From Persicaria tinctoria (lineage: Eukaryota > Streptophyta > Magnoliopsida > Caryophyllales > Polygonaceae), in contig JBANSL010000003.1 of the NCBI GenBank assembly GCA_037127255.1, positions 1,118,501-1,182,500 on the forward strand: 64,000 nt of DNA, in the 5' to 3' direction. This document shows, one piece after another, positions 1-12,159 of the stretch. The first letter of the stretch is position 1, and the number at the start of each line of letters is the position of its first letter. Made by a program: the position numbers and the translations under genes. A model generated the notes under the pieces. It saw nothing but the letters and a program-made list of their open reading frames with translations. It was not told the DNA's origin and did not search any database.

Positions 1-8
1 TGTCAAGT

Positions 9-81
<73 letters not shown>

Positions 82-775
82 TTTGGAGCAACAGATATCC
101 ATTTTCAAATTTTTGAGATTTCAAACGATTTTTATAGTTTATACCTTTGAAAATCTTCATCAATTAATTGACATCCTCAAAAATCCTTTTTTTTTTTTTG
201 CCTTACATTCATACATACATCATGTAACTAGTACTACATATATCAAGTTTTAATATATTTGGGGAAACAAATATGTTTTCAGTTGTTTGAAATTTTGAAA
301 GATTTTTGTGGTCGATCAATTTGAGTTTTTTTACAAACTCTATGGGATCTAAAGTGCAATAAAGGGAGGTTAGAAAACTATTTTGATTTTTTTAGGGTTC
401 CGAATAGTTTTCTCTTGTTTCATTGTCTAGTCGCATCGGATCGATCCATATATAGCACGAACAAAACCAAAAATTCACAAATGTGTTAATCAATCATATA
501 TAGATGAATATACTCCAACCATTTCGAAATGGTTCAGCCGAAAAGAATTTACAGGTAGTACCCAAAGGTCTCTGATTTGAACCTCGAATTGTCGCTTTCT
601 ATTTACTAAAATCAAAGATGAATATACTCTTTGGTATCTTTGATAAGTTTAGAATGTTAGAAACACATACACAAAATATGACAGATTATACAAGTTAATT
701 TTTCAAAAAGGTATGCAATAATCCATTTAAATACTTTCAAAATATTATAAACAAAATCAATTGCATCCCAATTTC
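1..775. repeat. AT dinucleotide microsatellite and AT-rich flank
   Basis: Positions about 14-78 are an uninterrupted AT dinucleotide run. The rest up to 775 is AT-rich sequence in which I see no gene, RNA or clear element. Confidence 0.85.
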
Positions 776-1151
776 TGTTGGGATATATAGTTCTCCCACA
801 TTGGATTGTAGAGCAAAAACATAACAAATAAAGTATAAGATAGGGAAAAGCTCTTACACGATGGCTCGTATATGACTCCCGTTTTCATACAACTTGACCG
901 GGTTTCTCGGATTTCACATGGTATCAAGGCAGGTCCGACTCGGGTCGATCATTTTCATGGCTTTAACGGATTGTACTTTATGGTGTGTCTTTGAATACTC
1001 CTCCCCATATTCGATTGTCGAGCAAAAGAACATAACGAAAGATAAGATACTTTAAAAGGGTGGATCCCAACCTTATAACCAAAAACAGAAATAAACTCAA
1101 CACAACTTTCATTTTCATACGATCATATCGGAATTTCTCCTAAATTTCACA
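776..1151 (+). mobile_element. decayed TRIM-like small LTR element
   Basis: Positions 776-918 start TGTTGGGA, carry the plant-LTR-like phrase TCCCACATTGG and end in CA. They are followed at 919 by TGGTATCAAGGC, which resembles the initiator-methionine tRNA primer site TGGTATCAGAGC. A diverged second copy of the same sequence runs from about 990 to 1151; it shares the segment beginning CCCAYATTSGATTGT and the end TTTCACA. Two roughly 150-bp repeats around a coding-free centre fit a terminal-repeat retrotransposon in miniature. It is badly decayed and I found no target duplication. Confidence 0.5.
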
Positions 1152-1375
1152 ATCTCATAACCCATCTTTGGAATTACAATTGAACTAATGTCAAAAGAGA
1201 GAAAAAAATATTGCAAATCCTAATTGTTGGCATACCTTAATCAATTTCTTGTTCTTAGACAATATGTTGCTTGATATTTGCATGCATGCCATTACATAAA
1301 ATAATGGGTCCTAAATTAAAATTGCAAATTAGGGCTTTTTTTTATTGCCCCTAATTTATTTTTTATAACCCTAAT

Positions 1376-4300
1376 TTAAACTTTTGCCCTTCCAATATTT
1401 GCAGCATGGAGTGAAACTGAATGCTTCAACCCACCAATGTGAAGCCCATGCACTCCCAAAGGTATCCTCCTAATCCCATTCCTATCCACCACACTCATGT
1501 ACTTACACACATGTATGTTAACCCTAATCCTTTGTAGCCCCCGGGCCGGGACATTGACCTTCTCGAAGGCCACGAGTTGGCGGTGTGGGGCCCACCCTCC
1601 AGTAGCCGAAGTCGGGGGCGACGAGAACACGAGCAGGGTATGGGCCCCATCTCGGTTCCCGATGTTCTTGACATCGACGTTCACCTCGACAAAGAGTTGG
1701 TCACACCTCGCGTGGGTGACCCTCACGGCCTTGCCATCGACTGAGCTAGTTGTTGTTGTGGTGTTGCTTTGCCTTTTCCGCCTACCCTGTAGGTGAACCG
1801 AGACTGCCGTAGGGGCCTCAGCTATGGCATGGTGGAAGGCCGTGTAGCTGAGGCCGTGGCCAAAAGGGTACACGACGGGACCCTTGTAGAATCGGTAGGT
1901 CCTTCCTGGGTACCCTTTCGAAGAGCGCATTGCCATTGCCGTCATAGGGAGGTTGTTGAGGTACTCTTGTGGGTACCATGTCATTGGTAGCTTCCCACCT
2001 TATCCAAATACACATCATATGACACATAAGACATGTTCTTTGAGGTGCCCGAATTCTTAATACAGAATTCGGGTACCTCGAGATCAAAAACATTAGGAAA
2101 ATATTGACTTAGGCTCATTATAGAATGCACCAACCTGGATTGGTAGTACCAAACAAGACATCTCCAATAGCCAATCCTCCAGCTTGGCCAGGGTATCCAA
2201 CCCATAAAATAGCTCCGATCTTCGGATCATTCTTAGCGAACGTGACGTCGATGGGCCCACCGCTCATGAGCACAAGCACGGTGGGTCCCCTGGAGGCCGC
2301 AGCGACCTTGTGTATGAGCTCCTGCTGGTGGCCGGGCAACATAAGCCCGGCTCGGTCCCTGAACTCCGCCTCGATGGACTGGTCCAGACCCATCACCAAC
2401 ACTGTTGCATCCGCTTGATGGGCCGCTTCCACCGCTGGGCCGAACATGTGGGCCGAGTTACAGCCCACGTCTCGACAGCCCATTTGGTGGATGGTCTTGG
2501 CGTAATTTGATATCCCTTGCAAGGGAGTTGTGTATCCACATGCAATCCCTAAATAAAACATATTCCAAATTTAATATTGTAGTTTTAAAAAAGAATATAT
2601 TAAATATATATTATCATATTACAAATTATTTCATATAGTAAGAGATAGAGCTGTTATTCGAATCGAATTAGCCAAGTATCGTTGTCCATCTTATTTATGA
2701 ACCGAGTTTTAAAATGTGTTCATACTCGGCTCGTTTATTAAATAAAAAAAAGCTCGAACTACTCGATTGATATAACAACTTTTCATAACTAACAACTTAC
2801 CGGCATAGTTTCCGATCATGGTGGTGGTGACATCGGAGTTGGGCCCAATAACGGCAACGGTCCGGTGCCTGGTGTGGGACAGGGGAAGTGTGGGCCCATT
2901 GTTTTTCAGGAGAACAATAGCTTGCCTGGCAGCTTCATGGGCCAACTCTTGATGGGCCGGGCTGCATACGTTATTTGGGCCTAGATGTCCATATGGATGG
3001 GCCAAAGGCCTTCCATCAAACATACCCAGTCTCATTTGAACTGTCAGTGTGTTTCTCAATGCAGTGTCCACATCCTTCTCTTTCAGTAGGCCCTTTTTAA
3101 CTGCTTTCTCTGTGTTGTCCCCAAGAAAGGGCCCACAATCCAAATCCAAACCTAAATCGAACCGAACCAATACACTTGATAGGAAGTCAAAATGATAGGT
3201 AAAATATAGTCAAATGAAAGACGAATCGAGGCAAAACCTGCTTTGATAGCATCCGCGGCTGCTGCCTCAGGAGTGGACGCGTAATGCTGACTATCGTAGA
3301 ACACTTTGACTGAGTCGCAATCAGAGACAATGTACCTGAATAGGGCTTACGCGAAATAAGGTACTTAAAAGACCCTAGTGAAAGTGTTGTTTGTCTAATC
3401 AAATGTATTGATATTGTGTTTACCCATTAAGATGCCATTCGCCCCGAATGGTGCCTTTTAGGAGGTTCGGATCAGCACACGTCGGGACCCCATTCACTTG
3501 GTTATACGAGCACATTACGCTAGCCACCTTGCCTTCCATCACACACGCCTTGAATGGCACGTCGAATGTGTCTACTATGTCTTGTCTCGTCACCTGATTT
3601 CGTAATTGTGGGAAAATGTTCACAGGGATCAAACTCGAGACTTCTGGAAGTATCAGAGATATACCTTTGCATTGAAATGGAAGCGATCAAAGCCGCTCCA
3701 ATTATCGAGGTCATAGGCGGTGTAGTGCTTGCAGCACGCCGCCACCTTCAGCCCATCACCGGCAACATTCCCTTGCAACCCTCTGACATAAGCCACGGCG
3801 TATTGGGCAGCCACCACCGGGTCCTCCCCCGGGGTCTCCTGGCCCCTACCCCACCGCGGGTCCCTTAATATGTTCACATTTGGGCTCCAGTATGTCAGCC
3901 CCGCCCTCCCTCCGTTGTACATTGCCCTTGCCTCGTCGGACACCACCTGAATAGGTGTGGTTATTTCAGGTCGGGTTATTTCGGGTTTATTTAGGTACTA
4001 AGATTAGTTGGATTAAATCAAAAACTTGTTAGTGGGCCCATTTGTGGGGCCCAAAATGGTGGGGTCCTATTTTAAAAGTCACTAACTCACTCCACTAGTA
4101 CAAAGTTACTGTAGTAGGTACATAGGCATGACTGGCATCCTTATCATCTTAGCAAGTTGCAATGCCTATTTTCATTTCTTGTTACTACTTTTATAACCAA
4201 TAAAGAAATAAGCTATCATACACAAAAGTAAAAAAGTTAATTTCTTTTGCAACAGAGTATATATGTGCAAGGAAATTTCATAATGCTATGATATAAGACG

Positions 4301-5143
4301 TGACATATAAGTATATCCAATTTAGGTTAGCTAGTAAGGGTGTGTTTGGATTCCAATAAATTATTAATTATATTTATAAATAATTAAACAGTGTTTAGTT
4401 ATATATTTTTATAATGTGCTTAAATAAAAATATCTTATAAATTATATTAATCAAATACTTTTTATTATGTAAAATTTATAATTTTATTTATAATTAAATA
4501 AAATAATTTATAAGAGTAACAATTGCCCAAATTACAAGTTAATGACTAATGATCATCCAAATTAAAAGTGGGACCAGGCTTAGACGACAAAGATACTCCC
4601 AACGGATTATATTATCCTAAATAGAGCGAATTAATTAGGAATAATTGCTTTAATTAAGAATAGTTACTTTAGTGGTTGTGTAATTTATTACAGAGTAATT
4701 AATTTAATAATATAAATATATAAATGAAATAAAAATCTCACCCGTCCGATCTCCTCCCAGAGGGAAGCGTTGAAGGAAGCGGCGGTGGAGATGACCTGAG
4801 GGAAGCTGGTGGCCGCGGGGAATCTCCCGCCGAAAACCGTGCCGGGCCCCACATTGGAAATCCCGTGGAGCGCCTCAGACCACCACTTGTAGGGGCTGAT
4901 CCCCAGCCTCGGCACCCCCGCCGCCACGTCCCCCAGCAGCTTCACCTTCTCCGGCAGCGTCAGCCGCCCAATGAGGTCCCCTACCCTCTTCACCGCCGGC
5001 AGGTCCGCCCGGCAGAAGGGGAATCCCGACGTCTCCGGGTGCTTTGGGTCGCAGGCGAACGGGGGCCTCGCATTGCCGCCGGCGGGGAAAATGACGGCGG
5101 CGGCGGCGATGAGGAGGACGACGGTGGGAGCGCGGCGGAGCAT
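1376..5143 (-). CDS. BXL1: beta-D-xylosidase, glycoside hydrolase family 3 (BXL1-like)
   Basis: This is a secreted wall enzyme that removes terminal xylose, and in some relatives arabinose, from xylan and arabinan side chains. Seven coding exons (5143-4742, 3946-3665, 3593-3424, 3335-3238, 3151-2801, 2548-2135, 1998-1376) join in frame at GT-AG sites to give 779 residues, close to the roughly 770 usual for plant BXL proteins. A hydrophobic signal peptide covers residues 1 to about 26. The N-terminal GH3 domain has [15 protein letters not shown] and [10 protein letters not shown]; the SDCDS motif (Asp about 290) aligns with the GH3 nucleophile motif. The second GH3 domain has [11 protein letters not shown], and an Fn3-like domain ends the protein. 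An unusual Arg/Lys and poly-Thr stretch ([15 protein letters not shown]) interrupts the start of that last domain. BXL1 as the closest relative is from memory of the Arabidopsis protein. Confidence 0.95.
2645..2785. repeat. repeat piece in xylosidase intron 5
   Basis: Intron sequence rich in CGAATCGAATTAGCC and GCTCGAACTACTCG phrases, similar to 5268-5590 beyond the gene. It probably belongs to a dispersed transposon family that I cannot name. Confidence 0.35.
4333..4520. mobile_element. possible MITE remnant in xylosidase intron 1
   Basis: The start GGGTGTGTTTGGATTCC matches the ends of the two Harbinger-like MITEs at 6925 and 49969. The inside is AT-rich with TTATAAAT motifs. I find no matching right end, so this is a truncated or diverged copy inside the 795-bp first intron. 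Confidence 0.4.
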
Positions 5144-5210
5144 TTGAGGGAAGATTTGTGAAGGGGGCAGTAAATCTCTAGTAATGTGGTAACTTGTATG
5201 TATGAGCTTC

Positions 5211-5217
5211 TTTTATA
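5211..5217 (-). promoter_or_regulatory. TATA box of the xylosidase gene
   Basis: TATAAAA on the minus strand lies about 70 bp upstream of the start codon. Position and sequence fit a plant core promoter with a short leader. Confidence 0.5.
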
Positions 5218-5267
5218 CTTGAATTCATGTTTTTTTTTCCGTTTATTAAAGTAAAAGGAATTTGGCA

Positions 5268-5953
5268 CACCGCAAGCTGTAGACGGTTATTCGAGTCGAA
5301 CGAACCGAATATTATTTGTTTATATTAAACTCGTTTATAAATGAGTCGAGCCTAAATTTGGATCCTAGCTTAAAAAAATATACTTACACTCGACGCATTT
5401 AGTAAATGAATGAGATCGAGCCGAACTTTTTTCAAGTATTAAATCTCTATTTGAGCTTAAATCGAGCGAGTCAAACTTAAAAATGTGTTTATACTCAACT
5501 TGTTTAAAAAATAAATGAGTTCGAGCTGAGCTTTTATCGAGGTGAATCCGAACCAAGTTCGAACTACTCGGCTCATATACAATCCTATTTGGATGGGGTA
5601 AAAAGATCGAAATACTAAATTATTGAGTGAAACTAAGGATGACATTGATAAGATGACATTGGTAGAAGTATGAAACCATTTCAAAATGACTCAATCGGAA
5701 ATGACTTATGAGCAGTATTTAGAGGTCCCCAGTTCGAACCCCGAATTACCAATCTTTATTCAACCAAATTGAAAGTAGAAGTATGTATTTTATTTTAAAA
5801 CGATACAAAATAGAGAATAGTTACACATATGATATAGTTCACTTCAGAACGAAAATATAAAAATTTTGATCAGTGAAAAAGAGCAGTAAAGATCAAATTA
5901 CTTCTTTTTTGGGGAAATATGAAAAGATCAAATTATTAAATGTGTCAATTTTA

Positions 5954-5986
<33 letters not shown>

Positions 5987-6650
5987 GCCCAAAGTATAAA
6001 AGAATCTTACAAAGGACGATAGAATGGAGATGAATAGCGAATAATGGATAGAAATTCCTGCTCCCTTTAAATATAATGTTTTTACACTATTTTTCAATAG
6101 TTTATGAATATAAATCTTTTTTTTTCATTGAATTTTGAAACATATTCGCCATTTCGCCCTAGTTTATACAAATTGATTGAAGTGTTGTTAGAAATAGATG
6201 ACTAATATGTATTATTATTATTTATGATACAGGATAATAAAGATCGTAGATATAGTTCTAAAAAATTTCACATAATGGATGTCTTAAAGAAAGGTTTCGG
6301 TTAAAGAGTCTAAAGACAATAGGAATTGGAGAATATATTGTTATGTATATATAGAGACATTATATGAACTCGATCCAAAAATACCTCAACAAGTTCAAAT
6401 TTTGAAAAATAAAACATATAAAAAAATGCATACTAAGTATACAACAAGGCGGCTCTAGACGTTCATTGTTAAATATCTCAGTCGAAGTCCATAGATCCTA
6501 TGATCGCGAGCTGTGGCATGCTTTGTTCGCATTGCTGCATCCCTGGTGGTACGAAAAAATAGGACGTGATGACATCATCTATATCTGTATCGCTGATTAT
6601 GTGTATTTTTAGACATTTTTCAATTTCAATAGTTATTTAGGGTGTGTGTA
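5268..6650. other. intergenic, dispersed repeat and microsatellite
   Basis: 5268-5590 is the second copy of the repeat seen in the xylosidase intron, with repeated GAGTCGAGC and TTCGAGC phrases. 5952-5985 is an ATT trinucleotide run. The remainder is AT-rich and I see no gene in it. Confidence 0.5.
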
Positions 6651-6653
6651 AAT

Positions 6654-6924
6654 GTACAAAAGAATATGCAGTTTTATATATCTGTATATGTTAACTAAAA
6701 TCATTGTGAAGGGTATTAAAGGGCATCACAGATTATTGTGGGCACAAATTACAATTTTGTGTTTCTTAACAACATAGATAAATTTGGTGTATTACAAAAG
6801 AATATGTAGTTTTATATATCTGTATATGTTAACTAAAATCATTGTGAAGGGTATTAAAGGGCATCACGGATTATTGTGGGCACAAATTACAATTTTGTGT
6901 TTCTTAACAACATAGATAAATTTG
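6654..6924. repeat. 138-bp tandem duplication
   Basis: The sequence starting ACAAAAGAATATG at 6656 recurs at 6794 with very few differences. Both copies end in AACATAGATAAATTTGG. The second copy is broken at its end by the MITE at 6925, so the first copy shows the uninterrupted site. Confidence 0.9.
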
Positions 6925-7115
6925 GGGTGTGTTTGGATTCCAAAATGCATTAATTATAATGCATTATTTTTACCTCGGTTTATGTGCATGTTTGGTTATA
7001 TCACATATTTTACCTCGATTTTTACGACTTTTTTAATTATACAACCAAACATGCACATAAACCGAGATAAAAATAATGCATTATAATTAATGCATTTTGG
7101 AATCCAAACACACCC
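6925..7115. mobile_element. Harbinger/Tourist-like MITE, 191 bp
   Basis: The ends are inverted copies of GGGTGTGTTTGGATTCC, and pairing continues inward over most of the element (TGCATTATTTTTACCTCGG against its complement). TTG is duplicated on both sides (6922-6924, 7116-7118). The upstream tandem copy preserves the empty site with a single TTG. A second family member is at 49969-50156. The 3-bp duplication and GGG start fit the PIF/Harbinger superfamily. Confidence 0.9.
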
Positions 7116-7118
7116 TTG

Positions 7119-8468
7119 GTGTATTAAAGGGCGAACTCTAGTTGCATTACCCAACTTTTTCTTTTTTTTTCCAGTGGTCTGTTTTTTTTTCCCACATTAT
7201 GTATTTGCTAAATTTTTTACTATTCTACTTTTTAATTGTAGTTTTCTTAAAAAGTGTGAAAACCCTCAAATGGTGAATTATTTTATTACGAAGGGAGTAT
7301 TGTATTTTGGAAGATAATCTAATGTATAAATACTCCTAAAATTTTGTGCTTCACTTTTATTATATGTGTATAATGTTAGATCTCTAAGTCCACTAGCGCA
7401 GTACTACTTGTGTCTGAAGTAAGATTTTGTTGCTGAACAAAATCTGGCTATTTAATTATTTATGGGTGTTTTCTTCTCACCGAATTATTTGCATCAAATT
7501 TAACAAAAAAAAAAAAATTGCATTAAATAGATTTATCACATTTTTGTATTTCTATATATTTAATTTAATATTTGGTACTCAAAAATGTCTTAAGGTGGTT
7601 GTGATTGGGTATGGTGGGCCATCACCCGGTACTAAATTAATTTAAAGGGGAGCAAGTTTCAACAACAAGGCAAGACACACCATCAAAAAAGTGTCCACCA
7701 TGGTGTGTTTTTATTCATTTTATAACTAAAATCAGCATCTTACCCATATCATAGTTTGAAGCATTTTAATGAAATTAAAACTAAATCAACATCTTACCCA
7801 TATCATATTTTAAATCATTTTAATTTGATTAAATTTGATTGTTTTTATGACATAACTAAATTCAATTTTCTTTCTTACTCTTTTCATTTCAGAAAGAATC
7901 TTTCAAAAATACCATATAAATTTGTTCATGATAAAGGTAAATGCTTCTCATAATCTCATTCTCATCCATTATTTCTCCACGCAAACTGAACAAATTTGTA
8001 TGTTTTCCACCACCAATGTGTACTTTTTTGGGGGGATGAATGTCAAAGTTGGGCCACAATAGTTAGCTAGGCCCAGAAGATAAGCCCAAATTATGTTGGT
8101 GTCGCTTTTATTTAACGTGTTCGCTATATACACCCCAAATCATTCACGTCCTTAAAGACGTGCATGGTTAAAAGGACGTGCATGGTTAAAAGAGGTTAAT
8201 TTTTTTTTTAAATGTTAATTAGTCACAAGACTTGCACGTCCTTAAGTACGTGCATTTTTTACCTTAGATTTGTGGTATATATAACAACACCCTTATTTAA
8301 AAAAAGAAGAAGAAATTATCCATAGTTTAAAAAAGGAAGAAGAAATTATGCATAGTTTTGTCTAGACTTGTCTTTTGAGGGTGTGTTTTCGCTTGTTATA
8401 TTGCACTTTTTCTGTTTTTTCGTTCTATGTTTTGACGGCTTTTCATCTGTCGATTTATCGTTCATCGA
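7119..8468. other. intergenic, no gene seen
   Basis: AT-rich sequence. A short direct repeat with ACATCTTACCCATATCAT lies at 7735-7810. A small inverted repeat at about 8140-8260 is built on GCACGTCCTTAA and its complement. The open frames here are short and resemble nothing I know. Confidence 0.5.
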
Positions 8469-8476
8469 GATTTAGG

Positions 8477-8969
8477 TAGGGCTGGCACGGTACAGTACCT
8501 TGGTAAATTTTCGATTACCACGTACCGTACCGATACCCCTCGGTATGGGATTTTCTGTACCACGTACTAACCGAATAGTGTCGGTACCGAAACTCTTGGT
8601 ACCGAAAGTATCGGTTACTGAATGTCGGTACCGTGGTAACCGAAGCCACTATTTTCATTCTTCGATTTTCGGTTTATACACTGTGGTACCATCGGTACCG
8701 ATGGTACCAATGACAGATTCACATAATTCACATTCACAGATTCTACCATCGGTACCGATGGTACATGATAGATTTTTTTTTAAAAAAAAATTAAATATAT
8801 ATTCAGTAACCACCGATACCACGGTATTTGGGTTGCCCATACCGTTACCGTACCGACTACCCTTGGTACCGAGACTTCGGTTACCGATTCAGTCGGTTAC
8901 CGACTTCTTGGTACCAATGACCTGTTGGTACGGTTGGTATGGTAATTTTCGTACCACCGCCCAACCCTA
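8477..8969. mobile_element. hAT-type MITE, 493 bp
   Basis: The element starts TAGGGCTGGCACGGTAC and ends with the complement of TAGGGTTGGGCGGTGGTAC. It is flanked by an 8-bp duplication GATTTAGG (8469-8476 and 8970-8977), the length made by hAT transposases. The inside is crowded with GGTACCG and GGTTACCG palindromes, which resemble subterminal transposase-binding repeats. A 156-codon open frame across it is a by-product of this repeat. There is no transposase. Confidence 0.92.
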
Positions 8970-9191
8970 GATTTAGGTATATCTAATATTGAATTCTTAC
9001 TTAATTACAAAAAAATGAGCATCAAGAACACCAGGAATCGCAAGATTATTAAAATCATCTCCACCGCTTTTTTAAAATTTCTCAAAAATGGGGAAAATAA
9101 AATAAATATTCTCTAAATTATTTTTATTCCAATTCCAACCACTTTTTCATTTCAAATATTTTGATAAACTGTTAGTATATTTTAGAATATA

Positions 9192-9471
9192 CTCCCTCCG
9201 TCATAAAATACATTGTCTTTTAACACTTTGCACAAGTTTTAATAAAACACTTTACTTTAAAAAAAACATCATCATTACACTAACTTTTACATAAATTTTA
9301 TTATTTTTTAACACCCACTACACATTTTAACCAATCAAATTATTTTAAAAAGTCAACAGCACACAAACCAATACAAATCATTATAACTTCCTACCTAGAA
9401 AACATAAAAGACCATCTATTGTTGGACAAAATTTTAACTCTAAAAGTCCATGTATTGTTGGACGGAGGGAG
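9192..9471. mobile_element. Stowaway MITE, 280 bp
   Basis: Inverted ends CTCCCTCCGTC and GACGGAGGGAG, with the target TA repeated on each side. This is the hallmark of plant Stowaway (Tc1/Mariner-derived) MITEs. Others of the type are at 52713 and 62891. Confidence 0.93.
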
Positions 9472-9794
9472 TACTATAGATTTCAAAAAGCGGTATGGAT
9501 CTTCTAATCCACATTTATAGTCCATTTGGTAATCTACCCGATTCCATTGGTTAAGTTGAGATTATTAATTTTTTTTTCAAATAAAAATTGATCTATTTTA
9601 TTGTATTTTAATGTTTTTAAACCAATTAGAGACAATGGAATATGAAGTGAACCATAAATCTACAAAGAAACTCTTCATTTTTGAAATTGCAATTTGCAAC
9701 TCAATTGACAAGTTTATGTATACACAATTAATCAAAATTTGTTTGGATATAATCTCTGCAATCTGCAATCGAGCTAATCTAATCTAAGCTAAAA

Positions 9795-10256
9795 CTAACA
9801 ACCTTCCAAGATAGGCTCCAAAACGGGAGTCCACGGCCGCCCATTCCCCCACCGCCGGCAACCAACACCGACGCCGGCCGAGGGCTTCTCCTCACAATCG
9901 TCGATGGCCTCCGGCAAAACCTTGGAACCGCCCAAACGGCCCCGCCTCGCCTTCTTCTTCCCGCCACCAAGATTCGACCTTTCGAGCGCCGCCAACTGCA
10001 GGTCGGAAACCGGGGCCCCGACCTTCTCCACTGGCACGAGCAAGTAAACCTTCCCGGAAACCAACACCTCATCGGCCTTCGCGGCAACAACCCGGCGGGT
10101 CAGCCGGAGCCCCTCGACGGGCGCGACGGCGTAGCCGGGGCAGTCGAGCATCAGCTCGGCAGCAGTCACCGGCGCCGGCATCTTCTTCACCTCGCCCCTC
10201 GAGTCGACGATCCTGATCGGCTTCTCGCCGGCGATCACTCCACAGCAGTTCCCCAT
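9795..10256 (-). CDS. DUF4228 (PADRE) domain protein
   Basis: A single-exon gene of 153 residues. The family is plant-specific, often induced by stress or pathogens, and has no established biochemical activity. The protein starts MGNCCG, which fits N-myristoylation at Gly2 plus palmitoylation of the two cysteines, so membrane anchoring is likely. The family pattern is visible: an N-terminal strand region with IRIVDSRGEVKKM, then ELMLDCPGYAV, then the LVSGKVYLLVPVEK block at about residues 65-80. The tail is basic (KKKARRGRLGG) and ends with the conserved-looking RPWTPVLEPILE. The first ATG gives the myristoylation signal and is therefore preferred. A TATAAAT-like box lies about 110 bp upstream on the minus strand. 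Confidence 0.88.
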   Translation of the reverse strand: MGNCCGVIAGEKPIRIVDSRGEVKKMPAPVTAAELMLDCPGYAVAPVEGLRLTRRVVAAKADEVLVSGKVYLLVPVEKVGAPVSDLQLAALERSNLGGGKKKARRGRLGGSKVLPEAIDDCEEKPSAGVGVGCRRWGNGRPWTPVLEPILEGC

Positions 10257-10499
10257 TTACCAAATCGATTAAAGGTCTCAACTTTTTTAGCGGAAATCCA
10301 AATTGATCAAGAATTGAAAGGCGTGCGATTGTTAATCTGGTGAAGGGATTGGGAATTGGGAATTTATAGAGAAAGGAAGAGACGTGTGTGGGGAGGGAAG
10401 GAAAGGGTGAAGATGTTGTAGATGTCGCTATCTTGATTTGGGGGTTTTTGGCCTTTTGACTGTACCTAAAAGAGTGTAGTGGTGATAACTACAAGTGAC

Positions 10500-11039
10500 G
10501 TGTTTTACAATTCCCGCGTTAAATATGTGGACTCCTGAAGATCGTGGCTGCTAGTTGCGAGTTGTGACTGTTCGAAACTCCGTAAAGGTCGAATCTTTAC
10601 TGTTTGGAGCACATCGGATGACAAATGTTTTATGTCTTTTTTGTAAGTTACTGGTTTGGGTTTGGTTTGAACCAAGGTAGTTGAATTATACAAAACCGAA
10701 ACGACTTTGCCTCAAAGGAAACGTGGTGAGTTGGTTGGGAGCAAGGCCGATGCAAGAATTTCATAGACGACGAGATCAAACCCGGTATAAATAAACCAAA
10801 TGCGTGACATTTTGTAACCGCGAAATGCACCAAAGAAATGCCGATTTTAAATTTCGACTGTTCTCTTGATTTGAAAGTCGTATTGATACCAAGACCGGCC
10901 ACCTTCTCGAACCCATTCAATTCACTTTGTCTACTATAGCTCAGTGATAAATTTAAGCCCAGTCGGCAATCGCAAAATCAAGACTTGATTGGATAAATCA
11001 AAAACAATATTGACACGAATCCAAACCCTAATTGATTAA
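10500..11039. other. intergenic upstream of the DUF4228 gene, no gene seen
   Basis: Short open frames of 60-90 codons occur here, but they lack recognisable domains and coding character. Confidence 0.4.
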
Positions 11040-11679
11040 GGGCTTGTTTGTTTTGGTAAAATATGGGTTAGGAAAGGAATAATAACGCCCGTTACTCTTC
11101 GGATCTGTTTGTTTAATATCCTCAAAGAAATAATTGCTTTTTCCGCCTTGAATGGTTTACCTAGTTTATTACCCCTCAAAAAATCAAGGTTACACGCACC
11201 TATCTCCCCCTGACACTCTATCGGGGGAGATTCTACAGCATAGATATGTTCTTATTCTACCCCTCTCTCCATTGCCGCTTCACCGTCTCTCAAACAACAT
11301 CTGCTCCTGGCGAAGCTCGACCATTTGCTTATGAAATTAGGGGTTTGATTTCCGATTGAGGGATTTGTATCGATTGAGGAATTTGTGTTAAATTAGGTTT
11401 TTGATTTTGAATAACTTTTCGTCAATTGATTTTGTATGGCTTTGTTTGATTATTTCGGGCAAAATTGTATGGAATTATGCCAATTTTGCTTATAGAAATT
11501 ATTTACAACGAAAATTTCATCAATTTATAATTTTATAGAATATTTTTTAATATAAAAGGTAATGATTCCATTCATTAACTCCACCAAACATATTTATATT
11601 TTAACCCTTTTCGTTTACTTTTCCTTAATTCAAAGGAATTGATTACCTTTTCATTCCCTCTTTTCAACCAAACGAGCCC
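11040..11679. mobile_element. MITE-like element with GGGCTTGTTTG ends
   Basis: The left end GGGCTTGTTTGTTTTGG faces a right end that is the complement of GGGGCTCGTTTGGTTG. These ends resemble those of the better preserved element at 50338-50649. A clear target duplication is missing and the two arms have diverged. Confidence 0.5.
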
Positions 11680-12159
11680 CTTGTTTCGGGAAAAAAAAAG
11701 ATATAGAATGACTTTGACATGGATTAGCAACTCGAATCGAGTGACTTATCCAAGAAGGGTGGCTAGTACATTCTAATCGAGTTGTTAGAAAACAAGTTAA
11801 GAGTCTGTTTTCTCAACTTTCATGGTCTAACAAAGGCAACTTCTGCCTTAACTGCCAAAGAGTTTACCTTGACTTGAACTTTCAAACTAACTTTTAAAGT
11901 AAACACATTTCCTACCCATTAAGATCATGCTGAATTGGGTTATGGATCAAAAACCAAGTCTTAAGTAAACAATGAACAATGATCTTCAACAATCTGTCTT
12001 GGCCAAGCATGACAACAAACAAAATGGCTAATGTGATCTCCACATATCTGATCTGATTTCACAGGAAAGCAGTTTTTTGAATCTACGGAAAAAAAAATCA
12101 TAAATAGCACACTCTTTCACTCTCCTTCAACAATCTGTCTGTGCTGGGCAATGTTTCGC

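Noticed and set aside
8500..8970. 156-codon open frame, plus strand
   Set aside because: It lies wholly within the hAT MITE and its repeated Val/Pro/Thr content reflects the GGTACC repeat.
10505..10920. Two overlapping open frames between the DUF4228 and SAR1 genes
   Set aside because: No domain or coding pattern; frames of this length occur by chance.
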